A stretch of DNA of 41,490 bases from JAHRVQ01 sp964548025. Its GTDB lineage: Bacteria > Pseudomonadota > Gammaproteobacteria > Pseudomonadales > Azotimanducaceae. The notes beneath the pieces are model-generated. The model was not told where the DNA came from. It did not search any database and saw only the letters and a program-made list of their open reading frames with translations. Of this stretch, positions 15,805-24,366 are shown piece by piece. The translations under genes were made by a program, and so were the position numbers. The DNA lies in assembly GCA_964548025.1 (NCBI GenBank), contig CAZJRI010000028.1, positions 1 to 41,490 of the forward strand, given 5' to 3'. Positions within the stretch are counted from its first letter, which is position 1, and every line of letters starts with the position of its first letter.

Positions 15805-16308
15805 TTAAAACCCGGCCTTCATGATATTTCGAATTCTGGCTTTTACAGACGGCGCTTCGTCTCGCATTGCCATCCTAAAAAACTGTTCAGTTTCTTCCCG
15901 GTATTCGGGATGCTGTTTTGTCAGCAAATAAAATCCGTTATATGTCCAGGCTCTAACGAATTTATTGGTGTCAGTGAGTGCAAACCTTAAAAATATCTCA
16001 ACAGATTTACACTGGGGTTTTGTAACTGGCATGTATTGCAGGCTTTGAAGAAAATGTAATTTGGCTTCCCACGGAGCCAGCTCTGTCAACAATCTAAAAA
16101 CAGCGTTTACCTGTTTTTTCTCCAGTCGATGCCCGGATTCAAGATATATCTTGAGCAACCAGGTGGTACCTGTCTGTAGAGCTTCTTTTCTTGTGAGTTT
16201 GATGATCTCATCGGCGAATGTGGGTTGCTGGCAATGGGATTGATATATTGTGTCAATATCATCCCTGGATTTTCCATCCCATGCTGTTATCTCACGCTCA
16301 AGACTCAT
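15805..16308 (-). CDS. HEAT-repeat-like helical protein, unknown function
   Basis: A 167-residue, all-helical cytoplasmic protein with no signal peptide. Paired helices such as AVFRLLTELAPWEAKLHFLQSL, shortened: AVFRLLTEL / WEAKLHFLQSL, then SVEIFLRFALT / KFVRAWTYNGFYLL and EEAPSVKARIRN-like end give the look of four HEAT-type units. HEAT proteins usually serve as scaffolds. Its ATG (16308) overlaps the stop of the enoyl-CoA hydratase gene by 4 nt (ATGA), so it is the second gene of a coupled pair. No enzymatic motif is seen and I do not recognise a named family. Confidence 0.7.
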   Translation of the reverse strand: MSLEREITAWDGKSRDDIDTIYQSHCQQPTFADEIIKLTRKEALQTGTTWLLKIYLESGHRLEKKQVNAVFRLLTELAPWEAKLHFLQSLQYMPVTKPQCKSVEIFLRFALTDTNKFVRAWTYNGFYLLTKQHPEYREETEQFFRMAMRDEAPSVKARIRNIMKAGF

Positions 16309-17114
16309 TCGCCATTAAACTTCGGAGGTCGCCGTTCAACAAATGAGAGCGCGCCCTCGGAATGATCTTTGGTCATACCGCTTGCGATCATTGTGCGCGA
16401 CTCATTGGCGAGAGCCTCCTCAAGCGTGCCTTGCTCCGCCACATTAAAATTCGATTTCATATTGGCATAGGCCCGGGTCGGCCCGGCAGCAAGTCGTTCA
16501 CAATATTCGAGCCCCTTCTCCATGAATTCATCATGAGGTGCAATCTGGTTTGCGATACCCAGTTCAAGCGCTCGTGCCGCGTCCACCCGCTCGCCGCTGT
16601 AATAGAGTTCAAGTGCACGGCCATAGCCGATCAGATGCTGCAGAAAATAGGAACCGCCATAGTCACCGGACAAACCCACCTTGCCAAAGGCTGTATGGAA
16701 ACTTGCCTTCTCGGAGCAGAACCTGAGATCGCAAGCCAGAGCAACGGAAAGTCCTGCGCCCGCGGCAGGCCCATTGACCAAAGCCACGGTGGGCTTAGCC
16801 ATGGTATGCAGCTTATGGCTTATATCCATATGTCCCTGTTGTAATGCTTCAGATCTTCTCGCCATGGATTCCTGCTCACCTTCTCCCCTGGGCTTTGAAT
16901 CCGACGCCTGTTGTTTAACGTCTCCGCCTGCGCAAAAACCCCGACCAGCACCGGTTATCACCAAACACCTCACTGATGAATCCTGCTCGCAATCCACAAG
17001 ATACTGAGTAAACAAATCCTGCATCTCCTGACTCATTGCATTCAGATTTTCAGGTCGGTTAAAGGTAATCAGTGCAATACCATCTTCACGCTTCTCAATA
17101 AGGCAGTCGGCCAT
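16305..17114 (-). CDS. Enoyl-CoA hydratase/isomerase family protein
   Basis: A 269-residue crotonase-fold protein. The CoA and oxyanion-hole signatures are ALITFNRPENLNAMS, VITGAGRGFCAGGDVK and GPAAGAGLSVALACDLR. In the catalytic loop, the place of the usual PEGG or PGAGG is GLSGDYGGSYFL, so at least one of the two classic glutamates is replaced by aspartate and the activity may be isomerase or another crotonase reaction, not simple hydration. ATG 17114 follows AGAGGA; the frame extends 28 codons further but without family character. It starts a coupled two-gene unit with the HEAT-like gene. Confidence 0.85.
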   Translation of the reverse strand: MADCLIEKREDGIALITFNRPENLNAMSQEMQDLFTQYLVDCEQDSSVRCLVITGAGRGFCAGGDVKQQASDSKPRGEGEQESMARRSEALQQGHMDISHKLHTMAKPTVALVNGPAAGAGLSVALACDLRFCSEKASFHTAFGKVGLSGDYGGSYFLQHLIGYGRALELYYSGERVDAARALELGIANQIAPHDEFMEKGLEYCERLAAGPTRAYANMKSNFNVAEQGTLEEALANESRTMIASGMTKDHSEGALSFVERRPPKFNGE

Positions 17115-17370
17115 AGTCTTGTCCTCTTTGTTCCGTTGCATAACTGCGAATTGCAAGTGTACACGGAATAGATGCATCCTGGTTGACCAGTTTCTCATAC
17201 GCTAATTACGTATCAGTCATCTGGTCCGTGACGACTCTATGGCTTGTCACAATACCTGCGTCATATCTGCCCAGCTAGTGATTCAGGGCCTGACATTGCC
17301 GGGTAACTATTGGTTATCTCTTCAAACCCGATATACACTCGATGCTTCGATGAGCCAGCGGGAGACAGGT

Positions 17371-19089
17371 TTGAAACGACGAGACTTCATGAGGTTTTGT
17401 GGACTGGGTGCATCAGCAGCCTGTGGAACAGCGTTTGCGACGAGTAGTTTAGGCCCTTTCCTGGACACCAAAAAATCACTTCTTCGAAACAACAATCGAT
17501 CAACAGTGGTTTGCCAGAACGGCATTGTATGTACAAGCCAACCACTGGCTTCCATGACGGGCATCGATATCTTGAAGGCTGGCGGCAACTGTATAGATGC
17601 TGCTATTACAGCGAATGCAACACTCGGGCTGGTTGAACCTGCAATGAATGGCATCGGCGGCGATCTGTTTGCAATTCTCTGGGTCGAGAAGGACAAGAAA
17701 CTCTATGGCTTAAATGCGAGTGGTCGGGCACCCTACGACTGGAACCTTGAGGCTGCCGGTAAACTGGGATTCGAAAACATTCCTCAAGGTATCCACTCAT
17801 GGACAGTACCCGGATGCGTCAGTGGATGGAGCCTTCTCAATGAGCGCTTCGGAAAATTCAAACTCGCTGATTGTCTCTCACCTGCTATCGACTATGCACG
17901 GGATGGATTTCCCGTCAGCCCTCTCATTTCAACCCACTTTATGTGGGACGATTCACTCGCTCCTGGGCTGGCAAAAGTCTTTCACCCCAACGGTAAAGTC
18001 CCGGCCTATGGGGATATATTCAAAAATCCTCTTCTCGCCAACTCCTATCAGGAAATTGCACAGGGTGGCACCCGGGCATTTTACGAGGGAAAGATCGCTG
18101 AACAGATTGTTGCAAAGTCGAAGGAACTGGGTGGCAAGATGTCCATGAGAGATATGGCCGATCACTCGTCAAACTGGGTCGAACCGGTTTCGAGCAATTA
18201 CCGCGGCTGGGATGTATGGGAACTCCCACCCAACGGACAGGGTATTGCCGCACTGCAAATGCTGAACATTCTGGAACAGTTCGATATCGGATCACTGGAA
18301 CCCAATTCAGCAGAGCACCTGCATCTACTCACCGAGGCCAAGAAACTTGCTTTTGAAGATCGCGCTTTTTATTACGCAGACCCAGATTTTGTAGATGTAC
18401 CTGTTGAAGACCTTATATCCAAGTCTTATGCAAAGAAACGTGCATTGATGATCGATCCAACAAGGGCAAACTCGAAGATTGGCCGTGGCGATCCTGAACT
18501 CGATTCCGACACCATCTACCTGACGTCCGCAGACAATGAAGGCAATATGATATCTTTCATCCAAAGCAACTACGGACCCTATGGATCTTATATCTGCCCT
18601 GATGAACTCGGATTTCCAATCCAGAACCGAGGTCTGTCCTTCTCACTCGACCCAAACCATCGCAATAAACTGGAATCACATAAGCGCCCGTTCCATACCA
18701 TTATCCCGGCTTTCATGACGAGAGACGGGAGACCGGTCATGTCGTTTGGCGTAATGGGCGGAGACTTTCAGCCACAGGGTCACGCCCAGGTCGTGATGAA
18801 TATGATTGACTTCGGCATGTCGCCACAGCAGGCAACCGATCAGCCGCGACTCAGGCATGTTGGTAGCTCATCCCCAACCGGCAGCAAGATGTCTGATGGG
18901 GGAAAGCTGGTCTTTGAGAAAACTGGTTTCCCTGATTCAGTAAAAGTCCAACTCGCCCAGATGGGTCATAGCTTCAGCAATTCAATTGACAGCCACGGTG
19001 GCTATCAGGCCATATGGAGAGAAGAAAATCCGAGGGTCTATTTCGGAGGTTCTGACCCACGCAAGGACGGGATGGCGATTGGGTACTAG
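17371..19089 (+). CDS. ggt: Gamma-glutamyltransferase, Tat-type leader
   Basis: About 572 residues of Ntn-hydrolase fold that hydrolyses or transfers the gamma-glutamyl group of glutathione and related peptides in the periplasm. The leader KRRDFMRFCGLGASAA is a twin-arginine signal. The large-subunit part has GNCIDAAITANATLGLVEPAMNG (cut) and GGDLFAI, and the small subunit should begin at T381 in SDTIYLT, the self-cleavage and catalytic threonine, followed by EGNMISFIQSNYG. HVGSSS and GSKMSDGGK fall near the end. TTG 17371 has GGGAG 6 nt upstream and puts the RR motif at the very start; ATG 17350 is an alternative. Export through Tat is unusual, since the E. coli enzyme uses Sec. Confidence 0.85.
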   Translation: MKRRDFMRFCGLGASAACGTAFATSSLGPFLDTKKSLLRNNNRSTVVCQNGIVCTSQPLASMTGIDILKAGGNCIDAAITANATLGLVEPAMNGIGGDLFAILWVEKDKKLYGLNASGRAPYDWNLEAAGKLGFENIPQGIHSWTVPGCVSGWSLLNERFGKFKLADCLSPAIDYARDGFPVSPLISTHFMWDDSLAPGLAKVFHPNGKVPAYGDIFKNPLLANSYQEIAQGGTRAFYEGKIAEQIVAKSKELGGKMSMRDMADHSSNWVEPVSSNYRGWDVWELPPNGQGIAALQMLNILEQFDIGSLEPNSAEHLHLLTEAKKLAFEDRAFYYADPDFVDVPVEDLISKSYAKKRALMIDPTRANSKIGRGDPELDSDTIYLTSADNEGNMISFIQSNYGPYGSYICPDELGFPIQNRGLSFSLDPNHRNKLESHKRPFHTIIPAFMTRDGRPVMSFGVMGGDFQPQGHAQVVMNMIDFGMSPQQATDQPRLRHVGSSSPTGSKMSDGGKLVFEKTGFPDSVKVQLAQMGHSFSNSIDSHGGYQAIWREENPRVYFGGSDPRKDGMAIGY

Positions 19090-19176
19090 CTGATATCAAC
19101 AACATATCGCAAATAAGCCAGGAACGGCTGACCAGAAAAACCAGGGATCAAAATATACAAATCGAGGATATACAGA

Positions 19177-20232
19177 ATGATCACAGCAGGGATTCTAAGC
19201 GCAACAGGTTATATGGGAGGCGAGGCACTCCGGGTACTGCTTGATCATCCGGAAGTAGAAATCGCCTGGATTACGGGTCGGGATGGTGGACAAATTGGGG
19301 ATTATCATCCCAATCTCTTTGGCGTGGACCTGCCGTTGATTCACCCATTGGAAGTCACACCTTGTGATGTGGTCTTTCTCACTATTCCCACATCTGCAAC
19401 TCTCGCGACGATCGATAGATTGATTGAGCAAGGTTCACGGATAATTGATCTTGGCTCAGCGTTTCGTCTGAAAGACCGGAATACCTGGGAGAGAGTATAC
19501 GGTCAATCACATACCCATTGGCATCTCGTTGAGGAAGCTGTCTATGGCCTAACAGAATTGCACAAAAACGAGATAACAAAGGCGCGGATCATCGCCAACC
19601 CTGGTTGTTTCTCATCTGCTGCTATTTTAGGTCTCGCCCCCCTTGTCAGTCAGAACCTGATCGATCTGGATCATATCCTGATTGACGGTCTGTCAGGGAC
19701 AACCGGTGCAGGTGCGGAACTCGCCAAACCCGCGCATCACCCCGAGATTGGGAACAACATCGTACCCTATAATGTTGTCGATCATCGCCACACCTACGAG
19801 ATGGAGCAGGAATTGGGGTTATTGGCCGGTAGAGATCTTCAGATCCATTTTTCCCCGGTCTATGTACCGATCACCCGTGGTATATTGGATATCTGTCATG
19901 CTTTCCCAACCACTAAAACCAGTCGCGATGATCTACTGGCTATCTACAGAGATTTTTACAAGGATCACGAATTCATCAAGGTCTATGACCAGCCAAAGGA
20001 AGCAGGCGTGAGTTGGCAATACAAACCATACCCCTGGGTGAGTGCGATTAATGGCACCAATTACTGCCAGATAGGTCTCGATCTGGATACCCGTAGAAAC
20101 CGTCTGGTGGTTTATTCAGCTTTGGACAATGTCGGTAAAGGAGGCGCCCAGGTAGGCGTTGAGAATATGAACCTGATGTTCGGGCTCGACCGGGGCATGG
20201 GTTTAAGGCGCAAGGGTTTGCATCCGGGCTAG
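19177..20232 (+). CDS. argC: N-acetyl-gamma-glutamyl-phosphate reductase
   Basis: A 351-residue enzyme that reduces N-acetyl-glutamyl-5-phosphate to the semialdehyde with NADPH, step three of arginine synthesis. The nucleotide-binding start is AGILSATGYMGGEALR; the catalytic cysteine is C144 in NPGCFSSAA; further signatures are DLGSAFRLKD, GLSGTTGAGA and HRHTYEMEQEL, and the C-terminal NVGKGGAQ. Length and layout match ArgC type 1. LysY, the lysine-pathway homologue, cannot be excluded by sequence reading alone. It stands by itself 87 nt after the gamma-glutamyltransferase gene, with no other arg gene near. Confidence 0.9.
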   Translation: MITAGILSATGYMGGEALRVLLDHPEVEIAWITGRDGGQIGDYHPNLFGVDLPLIHPLEVTPCDVVFLTIPTSATLATIDRLIEQGSRIIDLGSAFRLKDRNTWERVYGQSHTHWHLVEEAVYGLTELHKNEITKARIIANPGCFSSAAILGLAPLVSQNLIDLDHILIDGLSGTTGAGAELAKPAHHPEIGNNIVPYNVVDHRHTYEMEQELGLLAGRDLQIHFSPVYVPITRGILDICHAFPTTKTSRDDLLAIYRDFYKDHEFIKVYDQPKEAGVSWQYKPYPWVSAINGTNYCQIGLDLDTRRNRLVVYSALDNVGKGGAQVGVENMNLMFGLDRGMGLRRKGLHPG

Positions 20233-20378
20233 CCCCAAAACCTGGATCGCTCCCAGTTTCCGGGTTTGCAGCCGTTCTTGGAAGGACCGATGGTCATTTT
20301 TGTTCAGCGCCATTGGCACTTAGGGAATAGGTAGTTTATTCTCTCTCAGGTTATCTTCTCGAATTAGAGCCCACACGT

Positions 20379-21035
20379 ATGATCCGCACATTGGCCAAGG
20401 TATTTGGCACCCTCATCATTCTCAATATTCTCGTTATTTCAGGCCTGGTGTTTTTTACGCCAGGCATACAGGGTAGCGGTGTACTGGTGACAAAAACCTT
20501 TGATATTGATCGATTCGATCATGTGACACTTGAAGTGGTAGGCACCGCCCGAATTACAACCGAAAAATCTCCCTTCGTTGAGATCACCGCCGATGACAAT
20601 GTATTCCCGGCGATCAAAGTGGATGTGGACTCAGGTAACCTGATTATCCGTGCTACCGACGAGATTCACCCCAGTGTCATGCTGTTGACAATCCACACGC
20701 CCTATCTGGCAGGGATCGAACTGGCAGGTGATCCTACTGTTGAAGTACCTGATCTTGCTGGCGGTACTTTTACCATTGGCATTCGTGGACATGGCACCGC
20801 TGATGTATCCGGTGAGGTTGACCGTCTTGACGTCAAAATAACCGGGAACGGGTTCGTTCGTGCAAAAGATCTTGTCGCAAACGAGGCGGAAGTCAATATC
20901 GAAGGCGCGGGTGATGTTGAAGTCCACACTATGATGAGGCTTGCCGTCAACTGCACAGGTTCCGGCAAAGTACGATACTCAGGTGATCCGCAGTTGGATT
21001 CCCAGTGTGATGGTTCAGTCGAACCCATGAGGTAA
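20379..21035 (+). CDS. DUF2807 (GIN domain) exported protein
   Basis: A 218-residue protein with one N-terminal hydrophobic helix (about 8-28, signal peptide or anchor) and a DUF2807 domain, the 'GIN' head. The domain is a right-handed beta-helix-like fold; its repeats are seen as GSGVLVTKTFDIDRFDHV (cut), IELAGDPTVEV, GIRGHGTADVSG, DVKITGNGFVRA and NIEGAGDVEVH. G-x-G corners recur every ~20 residues. Proteins of this family are cell-surface or periplasmic and mostly uncharacterised. It lies alone, converging with the zinc-ribbon gene 30 nt away. The 146-nt gap before it shows no feature. Confidence 0.8.
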   Translation: MIRTLAKVFGTLIILNILVISGLVFFTPGIQGSGVLVTKTFDIDRFDHVTLEVVGTARITTEKSPFVEITADDNVFPAIKVDVDSGNLIIRATDEIHPSVMLLTIHTPYLAGIELAGDPTVEVPDLAGGTFTIGIRGHGTADVSGEVDRLDVKITGNGFVRAKDLVANEAEVNIEGAGDVEVHTMMRLAVNCTGSGKVRYSGDPQLDSQCDGSVEPMR

Positions 21036-21065
21036 AGGTTACCCCAGTATATTAGCGGCCTGATT

Positions 21066-21497
21066 CTATGGTGGTAAGCCCGCCCAAAATCGCACCATGA
21101 AAGCAATACCGAGTACAACGAGCCAGACCTTGCAGACCTGCAAACCGTAGTGAGTTAACTCCTTGGCTTTCTTATCCGTTGTATTGTTGGCTACCCAGAG
21201 ACAAACGATAAATCCGAAGTGTGGCAGGAAAACGCACATCCAGAAGCTTATCCAACCCCACATGACGCCGCTTTCCTTGGGCATTTCTGCGTCCGCTACA
21301 TCTTCATCGCCCATATCCATCCACGGTTCACCGCAGTGAGGGCAGATCTCACTGGCTTTATCGGGCAATGTGATTGGACCACCGCAGTTATTACAGGGTT
21401 CGTCCCTGGTGTAGTATTGCTTGTCGTTGCTGCTTTCTAAGCCGTCTTCGTCTTCACCTTCGGGGGCGGCGTTGCTCTCGTGATTCCTGTTACTCAT
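21066..21497 (-). CDS. Zinc-ribbon membrane protein
   Basis: This is a 143-residue protein with an acidic N-terminal segment (EGEDEDGLESS), a rubredoxin-like zinc ribbon (CNNCGG...CPHCGEPW) and two hydrophobic helices (about GVMWGWISFWMCVFLPHFGF, cut, and VCKVWLVVLGIAFMVRFW). The ribbon should sit in the cytoplasm next to the membrane. The start is ATG 21497; a TTG at 21512 is possible. No operon partner is evident: it faces the DUF2807 gene and is divergent in spacing from the aminotransferase. Function unknown. Confidence 0.7.
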   Translation of the reverse strand: MSNRNHESNAAPEGEDEDGLESSNDKQYYTRDEPCNNCGGPITLPDKASEICPHCGEPWMDMGDEDVADAEMPKESGVMWGWISFWMCVFLPHFGFIVCLWVANNTTDKKAKELTHYGLQVCKVWLVVLGIAFMVRFWAGLPP

Positions 21498-21645
21498 CCA
21501 TCTACTCGTCAATTTTGCTGATTCGAATGTCAGGGATCACCGATATATACTGTTTTATCTCTTTTAAACGCTTTTCTCAACTCCATTACGATCAGTTGAA
21601 GTAACACCCGAGGGTATCGGCATAGTTGACCTGCAGGATGCGTTG

Positions 21646-22990
21646 CTAGCCGATCTTACCAGCAACTTCCGAAATGGACTCAAGCAGGACCTTCAGCATC
21701 TTATCGATTTCTTCTTTGGTGATGGTGAATGCTGGCCCCATGGCGATGATAGCGCCCTCCTCCCCGGTGCCGCCAGGGTAGAAAAATACATCACGTGCCA
21801 GACCGGCACCCATTATCCTGTTGGTTATATTCTCTTCTTTCGGAAAGGGTTCCATGGTGCGTGAATCCTTCACGATCTCAACTGCCCACAACAACCCTTT
21901 GCCCCTGACTTCAGCAACATTGGGATGGGNNNNNNNNNNCCTGAAGGTCCCCGATCTGACTCTCGATATATTCTCCGAGGGATGCCGCTCGTTCAACGAG
22001 GGATTCTTTCTCAAGTATGTCAAGCACGGCATTCGCTGCTGCACAGGCCGGTGGATGTCCACCGAAAGTATGGAACATGATATCCATCCCATGCTCGAGC
22101 ATAGGCTTGACGATCCGCTCTGTCGTAAATACCGCGGCCATTGCCGCGTAGCCGCCGGTAAATCCTTTTGCGGTCGTCATAATATCCGGTTTGATTCCCC
22201 AGTGTTCGACTGCAAAGCGCTTACCTGTTCTACCAAATCCGGTAATCACTTCATCCATGATCAGCAGAATGTTGTGCTTCCTGCATATTTCTTCAATCTG
22301 CTGCCAGTAGCCGTCTCTCGGCACAAGGGCACCGGCACTGGTGCCATTGATTGGTTCGCCGATAAATGCGGCAATCGTATCAGCACCTTCCTCCTCTATT
22401 ACCCGTTCAAGCGCATTGGCGCATGACAGATCACATCCACTGTTACTCGCTGCGGGTGAACAGTATTGACAGCGAAGAGGATAGCAGGCTGGAATGTGAA
22501 GGAATTCAGGCATCATCGGATCGAATCCTTTCTTCCTGGCATTGTGACCGCCTGCTGACAAACCAGCAAGGGTGACACCGTGATAGGCTGGTTCAAGACC
22601 AATTATCTTCCACTTGTTCTCATTACCGGTACAAAGATGATACTGCCTTGCCAGCTTCATGGCTGTCTCAGCAGCTTCAGAACCGCTGTTTAAGAACTGG
22701 ATTCGATCAAGGCCCTCTGGTAACCATTTTTCCCGAAGTCGAGTTACAAGAGATATTCGCTGGGGGGTTGGAATAGGCGGTAAGACGTGAGTCGTCTCAG
22801 CCAACGCAGCCGCCACAGCATCGGCAACTTCCTTTCTGCCATAACCAATATTGGCAACACAGGCCTGCCCGGCAGCATCCAGTACCCGCCTGCCGTCAGC
22901 CTGAATCAGATAAACACCTTCAGTCCGCACCACTTCGGGGAGGGTGCCATGAGGAACTGCCGGCCAGGGTGCCATCGATTCGGTTGTCAT
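21646..22990 (-). CDS. Class III PLP-dependent aminotransferase, interrupted by an assembly gap
   Basis: About 440 residues of a class III (acetylornithine/omega-amino acid/AGXT2-like) aminotransferase. The N-terminal piece has GACEAAETAMK-like SGSEAAETAMKLARQYH, EPAYHGVTLAG, IMDEVITGFGRTGKRF and the PLP lysine in TTAKGFTGG, then HTFGGHPPACAAANAVL. The C-terminal piece is HPNVAEVRGKGLLWAVEIV to the end. Ten Ns (21930-21939) separate them: read literally the frame breaks after IGDLQ, but both sides are perfect family sequence, so the gene is probably whole and the true gap is a multiple of three bases. An unusual Cys-rich insert (CYPLRCQYC...CDLSCANA) is present near residue 165. ATG 22990 has GGGAGTGAGG upstream. 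The donor is unknown. Confidence 0.85.
21930..21939. other. Assembly gap (10 Ns)
   Basis: Ten Ns break the aminotransferase gene. Ten is often used as a placeholder for a gap of unknown size. Joining QIGDLQ to HPNVAEV in frame needs a gap length divisible by three, so ten cannot be the real number. Confidence 0.98.
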
Positions 22991-23144
22991 GCCTCACTCC
23001 CACAAAGAACGAGAATTGAAGATAGCATAAAACTTTTTCTGGTGGCCACAGGGAGTTGAGGTGTTGCGCAACACAGGCCAGAATGGTTAATTCACAATCA
23101 TCGAATTCTATTTCGTATTTGAGAATCTGAAGGAGTAAAGGACA

Positions 23145-24317
23145 TTGGCCGGAGCGTTAACCGAAATCGCCGTCGTATTGAAGCTGGCTACTTCCAGCCT
23201 GGGTCGGCGTCTGACTTCACGAGAAGAACCTGCACCCAACCTCAGCAAATTTGTTATCGGCATGCAGCAAGTAATTGATCAGGCGCCAGAGGGACTAATA
23301 GCCGACTTCAAGTGGTTGGCGATACCGGCAAACAAGCCACCCTGGGTTTCAACGAATATGACCCTCAGTCCCGATGATGAAGTGACCTACTTCATGGAAG
23401 GCCGGGTTTATTCCAGTCAACTCCTCGATATCTGGCTAGAACCAGCGATGCAAATCTGGAGAAAGACCGGGGACAAGGGCATCATTTCAAGAGGCCCCCG
23501 GGGTAGTCACAGCTTCCGCACAGAAGAAACCGGTGAACTATTTTTTGGAAATTCTTTCCCGAATGATTGGTCAGACGAGCAGGGTAACCGAAAGCACCCT
23601 GACACAGTCTATGAGAATGTCAGTGGCGAAGTCAGTATTCTCGTCATCCGCTGGGCCGGTGATGCGCTTGGATCTCTGAAGAAGCTACTCACCACCGGTG
23701 ACTATGATGGCAGGTTAAAGAACGAAATTGAGCGCTATGAGGGTGGTGATACGACGCCTTCCGGCTGGCACTATCTGTGGCACCTTGGCCCCGGCGAGAT
23801 CTACCATTCTCAACAATCGCCAGCAGGTGGTCCCTGCATTCACTGCCATACACAAGGAAACGTTGGAATACTCCAGAGAGATGTTGAAATATCCCTGACT
23901 GAGCTAACGGAAATTTCCTGGCGCTGGTGCATTGACCAGTTACCTTCAACCTTGCGCGAAGATACCGCGCCGAGTCACGATTACCTTAGTATCGCCGTGG
24001 AATTTGATAATGGCAGGGATATCACCTACTACTGGAGCAGGTCTCTACCGGTTGGCATGGGATATGACTGCCCACTGCCAGACTGGAAAGACAGGGAGTA
24101 TCACATCGTTATCCGCACTGGTGAAAAGGGACTTGGAGAGTGGCACGATGAAAGACGAAACCTGTTCGATGACTATAAGCACTACCTGGGTGATCCTCCC
24201 GGCAAGATTGTACGCGTGTGGTTGATCGCCAATAGTATCTTTCAGCGTAATCCCGGAATCTGCGATTACTCCGATATCTCTCTCCACGGACCTGAAGGAG
24301 AAACAAGGGTATTATAA
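23145..24317 (+). CDS. LecA-like/DUF3047 two-domain protein
   Basis: A 390-residue protein of two parts. Residues about 40-190 look like a PA-IL/LecA-type galactose-binding sandwich (LSPDDEVTYFMEGRVY, GELFFGNS, NDWSDEQGN, VSILVIRWAGDAL), a by-eye fold assignment. Residues about 255-385 are DUF3047 (WRWCIDQLP, LSIAVEFDN, YYWSRSLPVG, IVIRTGEKGLGEWHDERRN, VWLIANS, YSDIS). Between them is CIHCH (231-235), a heme-c type CxxCH, but the N-terminus (MAGALTEIAVVLKLATSS) is at best a weak export signal, so heme attachment is doubtful and metal or Fe-S binding is an alternative. TTG 23145 has AGGAG at 23131-23135 and an in-frame stop just upstream, so the start is fixed. It is followed after 49 nt by the radical SAM maturase gene, likely one transcript. 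Confidence 0.7.
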   Translation: MAGALTEIAVVLKLATSSLGRRLTSREEPAPNLSKFVIGMQQVIDQAPEGLIADFKWLAIPANKPPWVSTNMTLSPDDEVTYFMEGRVYSSQLLDIWLEPAMQIWRKTGDKGIISRGPRGSHSFRTEETGELFFGNSFPNDWSDEQGNRKHPDTVYENVSGEVSILVIRWAGDALGSLKKLLTTGDYDGRLKNEIERYEGGDTTPSGWHYLWHLGPGEIYHSQQSPAGGPCIHCHTQGNVGILQRDVEISLTELTEISWRWCIDQLPSTLREDTAPSHDYLSIAVEFDNGRDITYYWSRSLPVGMGYDCPLPDWKDREYHIVIRTGEKGLGEWHDERRNLFDDYKHYLGDPPGKIVRVWLIANSIFQRNPGICDYSDISLHGPEGETRVL

Positions 24318-24366
24318 AGTGCCGGAATCCAGACAATTCTCAACTGTTGGATCAACCTGAACTGCA

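Noticed and set aside
21821..22426. Forward-strand frame over the aminotransferase
   Set aside because: It crosses the Ns and lies opposite clear class III aminotransferase sequence.
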